Source of the DNA: Beroe forskalii
Taxonomy: Eukaryota > Ctenophora > Nuda > Beroida > Beroidae
DNA length: 64,000 nt
Direction: 5' to 3'
NCBI GenBank assembly: GCA_011033025.1
Contig: WFMF01000013.1
Location: forward strand, 186,001-250,000
Below are positions 34,601 to 45,484 of this stretch, piece after piece (the first letter of the stretch is position 1; every line of letters begins with the position of its first letter). The notes beneath the pieces are model-generated. The model did not search any database, was not told where the DNA came from, and saw only the letters and a list, made by a program, of their open reading frames with translations. The position numbers and the translations under genes are program-made.

Positions 34601-36922
34601 GCACTTCGTTCCAGAAACAGAGCAGCTTCATACCAAATGTCAGGGTGGTGTCCCCATGTCAACAGCGCCTGTTCATTGGATAGTAACCATAGCAACCAAG
34701 ATATGATCATAGTGATGTTATCATGTTAGTGGTGCCCCCATGTCAATAGAGCCTGATTATTGGATTGTTACCATAGCAACCATGATATTAGAGTGATGTT
34801 ACATGCTAGCAATGCGTTACAAAAGGTTATGATAAAGTGATAATAAAGCCGTCATGATAATTATGTTAAATCAAGACACGGTCAATTTTGTTCAACCTCA
34901 TACCATTACTGCTCTAACCTACCTGTTCATAAGCATACATGACACGCTTCTTGATCAGCCCTGTATCATCGCTTCTCATTGGATTGTTCTTCTCCCATCC
35001 AATGTACCTGTCAGGTAAATAGTTAAGAAAGAAGAGCAAACGTATTGATAGGTGCAAGTGGGCCAATGTCAAGTTAGCTTCTACTGAACTGACGACGTTT
35101 AAATGAAAAAGTGAAAAATGTTTTTTTGAAATTTGAAATTGGGCCTCACCAATTTTCACTTAATCGAACACATAAAGAAATGAAATAAGATAATCTGCAG
35201 AATAACGAGCAGTAATAATTTCTCACTTTTTCCACATGTCGATCTGTTGCTTCTCCTCTGCGTTATTTAGAGGTGGAGTTGCAGGGGCACCCCTCACTAA
35301 ACCTCGTGTTGTAGCTTCGTAATCCTTGGCAACCCTCCGAGCATTCTGGTAGTCCTTACTTCGCTCTTCCAGCAGCTTCTTTGCTATGATCTCATTCACG
35401 TTCTGAAAGGGTTGGGAAATCAGTGATGGAGTAATATAGAGTGATGAAGTTTTGTAATATTTATGGTATATACGTATATACTATGGAACCAAAATAATAT
35501 TTAATTTCGAATATAACAAATGAAAAACATTCAAACATAAACCATGATCAATGAGCTGACCTCCCACAATAAAAAGCTATTCATCAGTTCAGTTTTTGCT
35601 TCATTACAAAAGTAGGTAATGTGATTATTGATTATTGAACCTGCTCAAAAGTGCTGTAGTCCCTCCAAAGCTGTTCTACATTACTGAGTGGCATCATAAC
35701 AGCACGTTGGTATACCCTTCTGATGGCCATTATCTTCTGGTTCTCAGCATAGGAACCTGCTGCTTCACCATCCTGTTATAAAAACATGATTATCATATTC
35801 ATTATCAATAGTACTACTTTCATTGAAGGTATCAATAATAAAGTAACAATAATGATGTTTATCACATTATTTATTAGTATTTCATAAGTTTGTAGACCAT
35901 AAAATGCTCTCAATATCTTGCTTTAAGATTAATTTTGCAGCCATTAATACAATACTATCATACAATAATCAATGTTACCTTGATGAAGTCAACATAGTCA
36001 GACCATATGTTCCCAGAAGCCACGTCAATACCAACTTTATCCAGTGCAAACTCATAGGCTTTCATCATCTTCTCCCTGAAAACTCATTTCAACATAATGT
36101 CAAACAACAATGTCGTCCAAGCAGCAATCAGCATACCATAAAACATATGAAAGAAATGTATCAACCAAAAAGGCAATATTATCACAGTGAAATAAGGCAT
36201 GTAAGACACAAACCTAAAGTTGGGCAGAGATTTTTTGGTTTCCTTCACATAAGTCAAGTAGAACTTCCAGAGATCCAAATTCAGGACCTTCAGCAGGCAT
36301 CTTTGAAATAATGCTTCAACTCTTTCAAAGTTTTTAGACTTGAGCTCCTGAAGCCAATCAAATATATTATAGATGTTTTAGACAAATAAATAACGACAGA
36401 ACTTCATCATTGATTATTACTATTACAAATGGGTTGATGATTAACTTGATCAAATTGCTGAGTATTAAACCTTCACAAAAAGATGATTTAAACAGACCCT
36501 GAAATTTGTAACAATTTGTAAGAGGTAACAAAACATGACTTACTTCTTCAATGTAAAGCTTCCAGAACCTTCCACATGTTGGGTAAATATCCATCAGTCT
36601 TTCATATGTCTTCCTTGATATGTCTATGTGCTTCTCCTGAAGAAAAGGTACTCACACAAAATGGTAGCAATAACCCTATATATATGAAAATGGGCATAAA
36701 TATTAATTTACAATAGGAGATAGAAAATAAATGAATTGACTTCTATAGCAAACACAAGGATTAGCTCACCTGTGCATCTTTGATCAAAACATTCCAACAT
36801 TCCATATCATATGGATGAACTTTAAGTTTTGCTTCTGCTTTCTGTAATTTATCACCTTTGTCAAGCATCATCTCAGGAAGATGGTCTGTTTTCATAGCAT
36901 CAATAAACTTTGGATCTGCCAT
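25614..36922 (-). CDS. CSTF3: Cleavage stimulation factor subunit 3 (CstF-77 / Suppressor of forked)
   Basis: Scaffold of the CstF complex in pre-mRNA 3'-end cleavage; acts in the nucleus. Exons (minus): 36931-36770 (ATG 36922), 36636-36544, 36347-36214, 36075-35979, 35772-35641, 35402-35227, 35007-34923, 34678-34570, 34164-33985, 33804-33703, 33364-33323, 31073-31032, 27437-27277, 27114-27006, 26789-26644, 26442-26355, 26101-26014, 25825-25614. HAT repeats are clear ([84 protein letters not shown]). The proline-rich tail has MPPPHCFQ and [13 protein letters not shown], ending DIYRMRQQ as in the family. Phases agree except at two places. The exon for roughly 20 residues after EIGLK (animal homologues have a PEYVLAYIDYL-like segment) was not found. 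The exon at 33,364 lacks an AG. Confidence 0.93.
26305..26386 (+). repeat. 41-bp tandem duplication over a CSTF3 splice donor
   Basis: ATTTCATACCTGGAAGCA occurs at 26,305 and again at 26,346, followed by near-identical GTGAGG..GGTGGCATGTTG. The unit is the last coding bases of the exon ending at 26,355 plus its donor GTATGA, so a second donor-like site lies 41 bp into the intron. Confidence 0.9.
26849..26968 (+). repeat. 42-bp tandem repeat, three copies, CSTF3 intron
   Basis: Three almost identical copies starting at 26,849, 26,891 and 26,933 (TTTACCTCAATACCTATGAC, TTAGAGAATTCAA). Intronic, about 40 bp from the exon ending at 27,006. Confidence 0.95.
27936..30959. mobile_element. 3-kb TIR element with TATCCTATCTCC motifs, in a CSTF3 intron
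   Basis: Outer inverted repeat TGCAAAAAAAGCT (27,936-27,948) pairs with AGCTTTTTTTGCA (30,947-30,959). Just inside both ends is ATCCTATCTCC (27,961 and, reversed, 30,924). A further inverted pair of about 85 bp (28,199-28,280 against 30,608-30,690) repeats the motif with a shared GAAATAAT core. No transposase recognised. A tRNA-like sequence lies inside. The element occupies the intron where one CSTF3 exon is expected. Confidence 0.65.
28548..28619 (+). tRNA. tRNA-Ala(GGC)-like gene or tRNA-derived SINE head
   Basis: Cloverleaf can be drawn: TA spacer, D stem GCTC/GAGC with loop AATTGGTA, anticodon stem CCTAA/TCAGG with loop CCGGCAA (anticodon GGC, Ala), T stem GTGGG/CCCAT with loop TTCAAGC. 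A box TAGCTCAATTGG and B box GGTTCAAGCCC are good. The acceptor stem GGGGAGA/TCGCCTT is weak (two G-T pairs and one mismatch), position 33 is C instead of T, and the anticodon stem has a mismatch. A tRNA pseudogene or SINE head is as likely as a functional gene. Confidence 0.6.
32120..32485 (+). repeat. 21-bp tandem repeat array in CSTF3 intron
   Basis: Irregular array of GAAGCAATAAGTTGGACACGA units, best preserved at 32,390-32,480 with exact 21-bp spacing, and more diverged with insertions upstream. Surrounding intron (31,074-33,300) is AT-rich with no other recognised feature. Confidence 0.85.
33323..33420 (-). repeat. 37-bp tandem duplication over a CSTF3 splice acceptor
   Basis: On the minus strand GTCTATGTTG occurs twice, 37 bp apart (first bases 33,401 and 33,364), each after a CCCCTCC-rich pyrimidine tract. 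The upstream copy has a good acceptor (CCCCTCAG); the downstream copy, which continues in frame as [14 protein letters not shown], is preceded by CTCTCAT and so lacks AG. Using the real AG adds 37 bases and shifts the frame. Confidence 0.9.
34647..34808 (+). repeat. 84-bp tandem duplication over a CSTF3 splice acceptor
   Basis: GGTGTCCCCATGTCAACAG at 34,647 recurs as GGTGCCCCCATGTCAATAG at 34,731, and the following CCATAGCAACCA and GTGATGTTA blocks repeat too. The unit joins the first coding bases of the exon starting at 34,678 with the adjacent intron. The extra copy is diverged. Confidence 0.85.
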
Positions 36923-38153
36923 TTTAGAAGCCTGTTTTGTATTCAAGTGTTTATTCAAGAGCAATTGTTATACAAAAGTAGGTAAAATTTTCTATTAATT
37001 CAATTCAATGTGGGTTACTGATATTACCAAAAAGTAGTCATTCTTAAGTTTTAATTTGACAGTAGGTTTTATAGTAACTTAATTTCTTTGATTGGGTTTT
37101 TGTTCACTTAGTGATAGGAAAAAGAACATGACAGCTTCAATGCAGCAACTGTGTGAGTTTCAATCGTCCATTCAAAAGAGAGTAAAATACAACTATGTTG
37201 AAGTACCAATGGCTAAATTCCAAACCATGGTGAAATCAGTAGAGAGCCTTGATGTAGACCATTTTAAACAAAGAATCTAATAATAATAGATTAAAACATA
37301 ATTTTCATTAAAACACCACGATTCTATATTTTACAGCAGACTTGATGGACCATGTGTTGGCATGAATTTTCTTGTTTTCCTCATGAACGTGATTGCACAG
37401 CCAAAATTTAGCTTAGAAAATACATCGAAGTGACATAACAGCAGTTGCAGGGTTGAAACTGTCTCCCTGAGCTAGTTCTCAAAAAAATTAAAAGGAAGTT
37501 TCAAATAAAAGAGGGAGGGGGTGGTGAATTTGTATCAAATGTTTCAAAATAAGATTATTATTATTATTAAATCTGAGAAAAGTATAAACCAAATGTTTCA
37601 AAATAAGAAAGCTGCATGGACGTCTGGCTTCAACAGTTTTCTCTTTAAAGTCATCATCAACATCAATCTGACAAAAAGAATGTGGTTCTGAGAAAACAGT
37701 TGACACAGCATTTAGATTTCTATAACAACAATTAAAGAATAAATCCTTTAAAACACATCGATCTGCAAGACTTTTCTCCAACTTTGGACTTGAACTTTGA
37801 CACGATTTCTTGGGAAATACTATGTAAGAACAGCCAAATCCAAATGAGTCACACCTAGATGATTGGTGTGCAGGCATCTTCAGTTCAATACCTACCTCAG
37901 CTTTCGGGATGTTAAAATTGTGAGAGCTTTTTATGAGGTAGGCCCCCCAGCAGTCACCCCCTGGTACCAGGGTAAAGCACCGTCAAGTGCAGTGACCACA
38001 TGCCTGATTGAAACTGATTAGAGGTCTTTAGGGATCGATCACATAGAACGATCCCTTAACACAAACATCAAGAAATTAAGTAGCACACTTGGTGAAGAGA
38101 AGTATAGGCCCAGTAGTTAGATTTCTACTTAATAAATAAAAAATGAACTTGAT

Positions 38154-38316
38154 TAAGGGATCCTTCACATATTATGTAATCAATTTTGGCCGATTTCAAC
38201 CCCCCCCTCGTGATCAAGTTTACAGTAGTTGTATTTGTTACAATAACATGTAACATAATCATTTGGAAACCCCCTCCCCCGTATTGGTGATTACATGATA
38301 TGTGAACAATCCCTTA
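38154..38316. mobile_element. 163-bp MITE
   Basis: Inverted termini TAAGGGATCCTTCACATATT and the complement of TGTGAACAATCCCTTA, with C-rich and AACATGTAACATAATC inner segments. Matches the general layout of small TIR elements (GGGATNNTTCACATATNATGTAA) widespread in invertebrates; superfamily not assigned. No coding capacity. Confidence 0.85.
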
Positions 38317-38654
38317 CTGTACAATTCTAACAAAAGATATGAGTTTTCATTTGATCTTTTCATATATCTCTCAAATTTGTCTCAACAGAGAAGGTGTTAA
38401 ATAACTGTCTGGTCCTCCACTCTAGTCAAGATCCGAAAACTGCAATCATCATTTATTCCATTTATTTGAGACTGAACTGGTGCTCATCATAATCAACACA
38501 CTTTCAAAACAATATCGGCAGTTTTTAGAGCAGCCATTTTTGTCTGATTTGCCGATTTTCTCCCATTTCTGTCTGATTTGCCATTTTCCCATTTTTCTTA
38601 TCTGTTTTCACACTTTGAGTCTTTTTTTTGCTTTCTCAGTTTTTTCTAATGTAG

Positions 38655-39090
38655 CGGTTGCCCTAACCAGCGCCCTGGTTTCGCGCACGGAGTGCGCGGC
38701 GCGACACCCCTGGTTAGGGGAAATGTAGCGGCGCATTTGAAGATTTAGATTTGAACAATAAGGAGAGGCCCGACGTTCCTAAGCCCGCATAGGTGTGCTT
38801 CCTAAGCCCGCATAGGTGTGCGTACGCGCGCCGCGCTACCCTACGGGACACACTGGGGCCGGGGAAGCGCGCCGCGCAACGCACACAGGGATATACGTGT
38901 TTAGCAAGGCTCGACACATGGTTGCACGCACAAATTGCCCTAGCTCGTAGGATGCGCGCGCGCGGCGCAACGTTCCACATTTGGACGGTCACATTTGCGC
39001 TTCTATCTTTTTAAGCTCCCATTGTTCCCCTAACCAGGGTTTTAGCGCTTGCCGCGCACTCTGCGCCGTGCGCGTTACCAGGGTCCTGGC
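38655..39090. mobile_element. GC-rich inverted-repeat element
   Basis: Both ends carry a roughly 65-bp inverted repeat built of CCTAACCAG, CGCGCACGG, GTGCGCGGC and CTGGTTAGGGG; each end can also fold on itself. The middle has a 23-bp direct repeat (CCTAAGCCCGCATAGGTGTG twice, 38,777-38,822). Base composition contrasts sharply with the AT-rich surroundings. Confidence 0.7.
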
Positions 39091-40348
39091 ATCCAATTCC
39101 CTGTTCTGAGGAAGCGCACCGCGCAACGCAAACAGCGGTATAAGTGTTTAGCAACTCTCATCCAGTCAGAAAAATAAATGGCCAACGCTACCTCAGAACA
39201 GGGAGACGCTGCGCGTGTACACATACATATGCAGGTCCAGGAATATCATTAGAATTTAGCCATATCTGGTTAGATGAAACAGTTCACATATCAACATCAT
39301 TAGATTTCAAAAATAACAAATCATCGTGATTATCATTACTAATAAATTAAACAGAGTTGATAAACAGGGTTGATAAATTGAACAGGGTTCTCTAAATTTT
39401 CAGATTTAACTCAATTTTCAGGTTGCACTAATTTCAAAAAAAGGTTGCTATGACTTTATAAAGTATCTCAATAATAAACACAATCCCGATAATAAAAATG
39501 ATTTATTCAAGCCACTAATCCGGCCAACATGCAAGATATTTTATAATTATCCCATACAACACATTTCTTCATGTCATTTGAGTCAATATGAAACTTCACA
39601 TTAATCTTAACTGACATTTTTCTCAAACATAAATATCATGGCATATCATAATGACTTTAATAACTCAATTATTTGAGAAAGTTACCAAGTAGACAGACTT
39701 ATATTATCTTAAATAAAATCAGCTTACATCGGCCCAGAAAATTTGTTAATTGTAAAATTGCTTTTTATTAATGTTACTATGGAATGGGCACCGGTGTGAA
39801 ATGGTGCTAAATAATTGTTAACATTTGATATTGATCAATTGAGTGTGAGATTAGAGATGGTTCAATACCATTATGCTTACTTTACTTTACTTTACTTTTA
39901 TTGTTACTTCAATTCTGCCAAGATGTGTATCATGTTATCACTGAATTTGTGGGCGTTTTTCTGCTCCTGACAATTTACTAATCACATCTTGAAGCATGCA
40001 ATTGTATGATTGTATGATCACATGTTCAATCACTTCTTATCAGTTAAATTATCAGTTGGTTGTCAGCCATCACTTCATTTAGTTCCTTGTTTCTGCCCCA
40101 CCAAACTGGACTTATTTTTGATTGTGGGGAAACGACCCCTTCCAGCATTCTGAAAGTAATCATGAGAGGAAAAGGTACTATAGGTACTCAAGAGAATGAA
40201 GGTCAAACAAATTATCTGAAACAAGACAATTGTAATCAGGTAGTTCTATAGTTATCTCAATAGATACCTTTTAAATCATTATATTGTGAAATTTATAGGT
40301 TGATATAAAAGTCTGAGATAATGAAACCCTGATGTGTGTGCTACTAAC

Positions 40349-43230
40349 TTTTTGAGGTCGCTTTGGAGGTGCTTTAGCTGGGCCACCATAGACCTTCTCA
40401 GCTCTGATGTAGTGCTCAAATTCTTTGTCCATTAAATTAACATATTCTGTGCCAACTCCAAACCTCTCAGTAAGGGATTTCAAACAGGCCTAAAGGTAAT
40501 GTAATTTAAGTATAAATATAATTATATCACAATAGCAATGCACTCATCATTAGATTTATAATGGGCTTCATGAAATATGATTAAGCTCTAGAGACAGTGT
40601 TTGATCATGATGTGAGTGATTATTGCAGTGATCATTTAAAATGTACCCAGATCAATCAGCTGATCCTCTTCTTCTCTTAACCAGAAGATATGATACTTTA
40701 TCTATTGATGATTTCTATTCAGTTTCATTCATTCAGGTGGTTGCTGTACTTGACAGTGTCTGACCCCAAAGGCCTTAAAAGCTGAGGTGGGTATTGGGCT
40801 GATGATGCACATCTCTCATCTCATCTTGGTGTGAATCATTTGGATTTGGCTGTTTGTCAACAAAGAATTTCTTAAGAAGTGTGTATTAAATTTAGAATAA
40901 AACAAAAATTTTTAGAATAAAACAAAAATTTTATTTGGCATTTCATTGAACACACCTAAAATTACTAAAAATATGTACGAACAAAAAGCTTACCTTTGCT
41001 GACCTCTCCTGATCTGGTGATATATTCTTTAGATCCTTTCTCATCTTATGAATCATAAACTGTGCCAACATAGTCTGTTGATCAGAATCCCTGGTAGAAT
41101 GTAGGTATTGTTACAATTTACATGACAATTTTGTGCATTTCATTGTGCATAAAAATTTGACCTTAGGAACATAGGAAGAACTCTGAAAAGCTACCATGAA
41201 TATGCGGCTACCTTGCATAATTGTCAACAAGTGCCATAATCTTTTTCCAGTCTGTGTTTGGTTTCCCCTTTGCAATCTTCAAAGCAATTTCAAAACTGGC
41301 TTTAGTAACTGAAATACAATTATATCGGTATCTGCTTTGAATATTTAAGCAAAAATTATCAATTCTATCTATATAGAAATCTAATTTGTTAGTTACAAAA
41401 TCTTAATTCATGACATGCACATGCTATTCAAAGCAGATAATTGAATGAATACACACCTAATTTATTGAGTTCAGAATTCACTCACCATCATTAAGAAATT
41501 TACACCAAAAAGTGAAAATGATGTCTGGCTGCTATAAGACTTTCATTACAATAGTTCATATAGTTTATGTAATGCATAATTGTGACAATGCTATGACTTC
41601 TTTGAAGCTTTTTACTTTCATTGAAAAATTTCCTGCATTTCCTTTAGTTTATTGTCTAAGGCACTCATGATAAATTTTTAACGCAATTGATGTTGAGTGA
41701 ATTTGGTACTCATTTAAATTTCACTTACTATTAGGATTTTTTGAAGGAATGCTATTGTCTGTCAATACACTGCTTACAGACGTTGTACCTAAAGATTTTT
41801 AGGAAAGTTGGTTTCAAAGATAAGTTGCCATTTATGCCTAGAAGTTGCTCAATCCTTGCCAAATTTTTAATTAAAGTTCATACAATGAATATCAGCAAAG
41901 TTGAAGAAGAAATCTGTCAATGAATTTGTTTCTTTGTAGGTTCTCCTTTTTGCATGCCTAAATCAATTGTAGATGCTTCATCATTAACCTTGGTATGTTG
42001 CTATGATTAATATGACTTTGGTATTAATATATCAATCAATTGATAATCTATTATGTCATGATCTACTATTTCCTGATCCAGCTGTTATGTTATAATCTAG
42101 GTTAGACTGTCACTGTGCTTACCTATTGCTCTACAGAGTATTAATAAAGGTGACTACAGTTACTGCTAATGATGTATTGATTTATAGCTTTCTTATCTCC
42201 ATGTGATAAATATTGTTGCTTACTACTTAATAGCATTGATGATGGTGAATGAATTAGTAGAACCATAGAATCAGAAGTATGAAAGTCCTATCATTAATTT
42301 GTTACTCACGTGGTGGTTTTCGGGGCCCTAGTCTTTTTCCAACTCTCTGAAATATTTTTTTGATATTGAACTGCTCAAAATTTGATATTAGCAGATGTCA
42401 CCACTCAATGTCCGATCATGGCATATCACAATATCTATTAAATGTTACTACTTTATTAATTCTTTATTAATTCTTCTCCCATAGATTCAATTACCTGCTT
42501 TGTTGGTGGTGGTAACCAGCTTGATATTGAACTGGCAGGAGCTGTTTCAATTTTTCTCTTTGATTGCTGTGAACTGCTTTGTGCATGGATGTCTGAAAGG
42601 TTAGTTTCAATTGACATGAGCAAGGCTCAAATCTATCCCACCATAATACCAAATGCTGATGTATCATGTTTGCTGAAATTAAGAGCTTAAAAACAATTTA
42701 AAATTGATTTATTTTAGGTCATACTGTTTATTTGGAAATTAAGGCTGGCTTTAACCACCTGTAAATTTAGATTCATTGACTTCCCAGTTGTGATATATGT
42801 AATAATATTCATTTCGAATAGTGATAATACCTAGTAAGGTTTATATAACTATATCATAAATCTTGCTCTATTATAATATAGGTATTAGTATGTGAAGGGG
42901 TAAGCTACCTGATGTGTATTGTGGAACATTTTTCACTAACAGTGGTTGTATCTCTGGTAGACGACTCTGAAGTGATGAGGTTCATAATGGAATCTACCTA
43001 GATATATTATTTCCTCTTATATTGAAGAAAACAAGAAAAATATTTCACATGTCATATATGATATTTAATGTTTATCATGAATATTATCTTCCTATACTGC
43101 TGTGAAGAACCATAGGTTTCCATGTATGGTATGAAATTCATTTCATTGAGTGTAAAAGTTATTGAAAACAGTTTTACCTGTTGAGGAGAGACCGATTTCT
43201 TTCCCTTACCACTAGCTGTTGGTGATACCC
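40349..43230 (-). CDS. Unidentified multi-exon gene (partial)
   Basis: Seven exons with GT/AG ends and matching phases: 43230-43178, 42966-42909, 42592-42495, 42346-42310, 41308-41212, 41090-40994, 40489-40349. The predicted segment (about 190 residues) starts in a low-complexity Ser/Lys/Pro region (SPTASGKGKKSVSPQQ, SISSWLPPPTKQ). It then becomes helical and charged (ASFEIALKIAKGKPNTDWKK, DSDQQTMLAQFMIHKMRKDL, SLTERFGVGTEYVNLMDKEF) and ends KAPPKRPQK before donor GTTAGT. Both ends are missing. I do not recognise the family; a nuclear or nucleic-acid role is only a guess from composition. The last phase fits CSTF3's first exon. Confidence 0.65.
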
Positions 43231-44759
43231 CTGTGAAACCATAATTAGTTGACTAGCTGCAAGCTACTAAATCAAAGTTTGCTTTCTTAGACCTCAAAAA
43301 TAACCTTGCCATTAGTTTTTGTGTTTTAAAGCACACTGCACCACATATAACATATCAAAATATCACATATTTAACTTATATGAATTAGTTTTAGATTGCT
43401 TACTACTTGATAAGCAGTACTATTCGATCTTCATAACAAGAATTTTCATAAGTCATGTGCTTTTCGTAAAGGAATTGTGAGACGTAACGCGCAAATCTTT
43501 TTTTCCTATTGCAATTTTTTAACATTTTTAATCACGCAATTTTACCCCCATTTCGGTTTGTACCAATTAGAGAAAGTGTATCGTTTAAAATTCCACTTTT
43601 GTCGCGCTAAAAAAGATGACGAACCATTACTAATAATCAAAGTGATTTTTTCAGGTGATGCTGCTAGATCAGCAAGAGACACAAGCAATGACCGGATCCA
43701 TTTACCACCCCACACCCGCCCTGAACTTTACTTCCAAACCCCCCGGTCAGTCAATTTTTTGTGCTGAATAACCCCAATAAGACTTTGGAATTATTTTAGC
43801 TGCTACCGTAACATTAAAATTTTCATGAAAATTTTGCATAGAAAAAAATTTTAAAATCGATTATACATCGACCATTTGGGAAACAGGGATGCAGCTTTAG
43901 GCCCACTTTATGAGGATATTGGTGGGGATGGGGAAATCTTGGTTTTGGATGTTAAAAAAACATTTAGAAACTGGAGGGCATTTTAGCCTTTGAGGAAACG
44001 AACTGGCCTTTGGCAATTTTTGTCGGGCCCCCACCCCTTTTTTTGGCCACCCCTTTTTTGCTTTTTTTGGTAAAAATGTTATTTCGGCCCTTAGGAGTTG
44101 GGAGCAACCCAACCCCCTTTAAAAATACCCAAATGTAATTGGGCGGATGATGGTTCCGGGGCCCCAGGCCTTTCGTTTGAGTTATGGCCAAAAGGGAAAA
44201 TTTTATCCCCCGTTTGGGATCGCTCTAAAAAAATGTAATTTGGGTTCCCTTTTTGGGGTTTGGGGTGAACCAACCTTTAAAAATAACGCAATCAGAAATT
44301 AGTGGGGTATGTGGTTCGCCTCGACCATTATTCTTCGACTTATTGCCCAAAAAACCAAAAATTTGAGGGCTCGTCAGAAGAGGTAGCCTCAGCCCATTTT
44401 TAAAGCCCAGAACAAACCACTCTATATCAGTTACACCGCATTAAGATCAACAATGGATTGGAATTTAAATCCAATTTTCCCAAATTTGTCAAGTTAACCT
44501 GATTTTTAGGGAATTGGACAAAAAATCGTTGGACAAAATTGGACAAAATTAGACAAAATTGGACAAATTCATTTTTTAAAAAATTTCCGAAACTAAATTT
44601 TTCTACTTTGGTGTTTTTAATTTTAAAAATCCCAAATGAAATTTTACTCTAGTTCAATATCCTTTAAGGGGACTGGACCCTTTTCAGATTTTTGGGGCAG
44701 AACGGAAACTTTGACACTGGGGGAACCCAACTGGAAAAAAATAGAATAATGGTTAAAAT
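43231..44759. other. Unassigned stretch including low-quality sequence
   Basis: 43,231-43,860 has no clear exon; an open frame follows a TTTTTTCAG acceptor-like site at 43,644 on the plus strand but matches nothing known to me. From about 43,860 to 44,760 the sequence is full of short homopolymer runs (GGGG, CCCC, TTTT, AAAA) in a style seen in poor base calls. TTGGACAAAATTGGAC repeats at 44,520-44,570 reappear near 52,640-52,725. Confidence 0.5.
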
Positions 44760-44879
44760 GGAAATGATTGCTGATGCCTGATTACATTAAATTGCAACAT
44801 GGTGAGTGATGTATCAAAAGGAAGGACACGGGAAACACCCCTTGTGTATCGCGCCCAAATCCAAGTATCACTGAACCGG

Positions 44880-45480
44880 CTGATTTTCCGGGCACCAGCC
44901 CCGGACACTGACACCGGTCTGATGTATCGCTGACACCAGTCCGGAAAAACTGACCCAGTCTGATGACCGAAAAGCCGGGACCGACACCGGGCTGATGTAT
45001 CGCTGACACCAGTCCGGAGTATCACTGACACCGGTCTGATGTATCACTGACACCAGTCCGGAGTATCACTGACACCGGTCTGATGTATCGCTGACACCAG
45101 TCTGGAGTATCACTGACACCGGTCTGATGTAACGCTGACACCAGTCCGGAGTATCACTGACACCAGTCTGTTTTATCACTAGCAGCAGTCTAACGCATCA
45201 TTGACACCAGTCTGACATACCACTGATTCCAGTCAGACGTATCATCGACACTAGTCTAAGTTAGACGTATCACTGAAACCAGTCTGAAGTAAGACGTGTC
45301 AATGCTTTTATGATACCAGTCTGAAGTTAGACGTATCACTGAAACCAGTCTGAAATAAGACCTGTCAATGATACCAGTCTGAAGTTAGACGTATCACCGA
45401 CACCAATTTGACGTATCACTGACCCCAGTCTGTTGTATCACTGACACCAATTTGACGTGCCACCGACACCAGTCTGACTT
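44880..45480 (+). repeat. 22-bp satellite, left block
   Basis: GTATCACTGACACCAGTCTGAC-type units of 22 bp, with a 44-bp higher-order pattern in the better half (CCAGTCCGGA alternating with CCGGTCTGAT) and decayed units with inserted GTTAGAC to the right. The same satellite continues at 51,118-51,480. Confidence 0.9.
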
Positions 45481-45484
45481 ATCA

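Larger units (their letters stand above)
36932..40348. other. Intergenic or intronic stretch between the unknown gene and CSTF3
   Basis: No convincing exon on either strand. Two elements inside are listed separately (38,154-38,316 and 38,655-39,090). At 39,101-39,202 CCCTGTTCTGAGG and its complement face each other. 39,095-39,165 resembles 38,857-38,935 (GCGCACCGCGCAACGCAAACAG). Simple TTTAC repeats near 39,880. Confidence 0.45.

Noticed and set aside
37488..37877. 129-codon minus-strand ORF upstream of CSTF3
   Set aside because: No splice context fitting CSTF3, no domain and AT-biased composition.
43897..44273. Overlapping minus-strand ORFs rich in Lys, Pro and Gly
   Set aside because: Lie in a homopolymer-rich low-quality patch; composition reflects base-calling errors.
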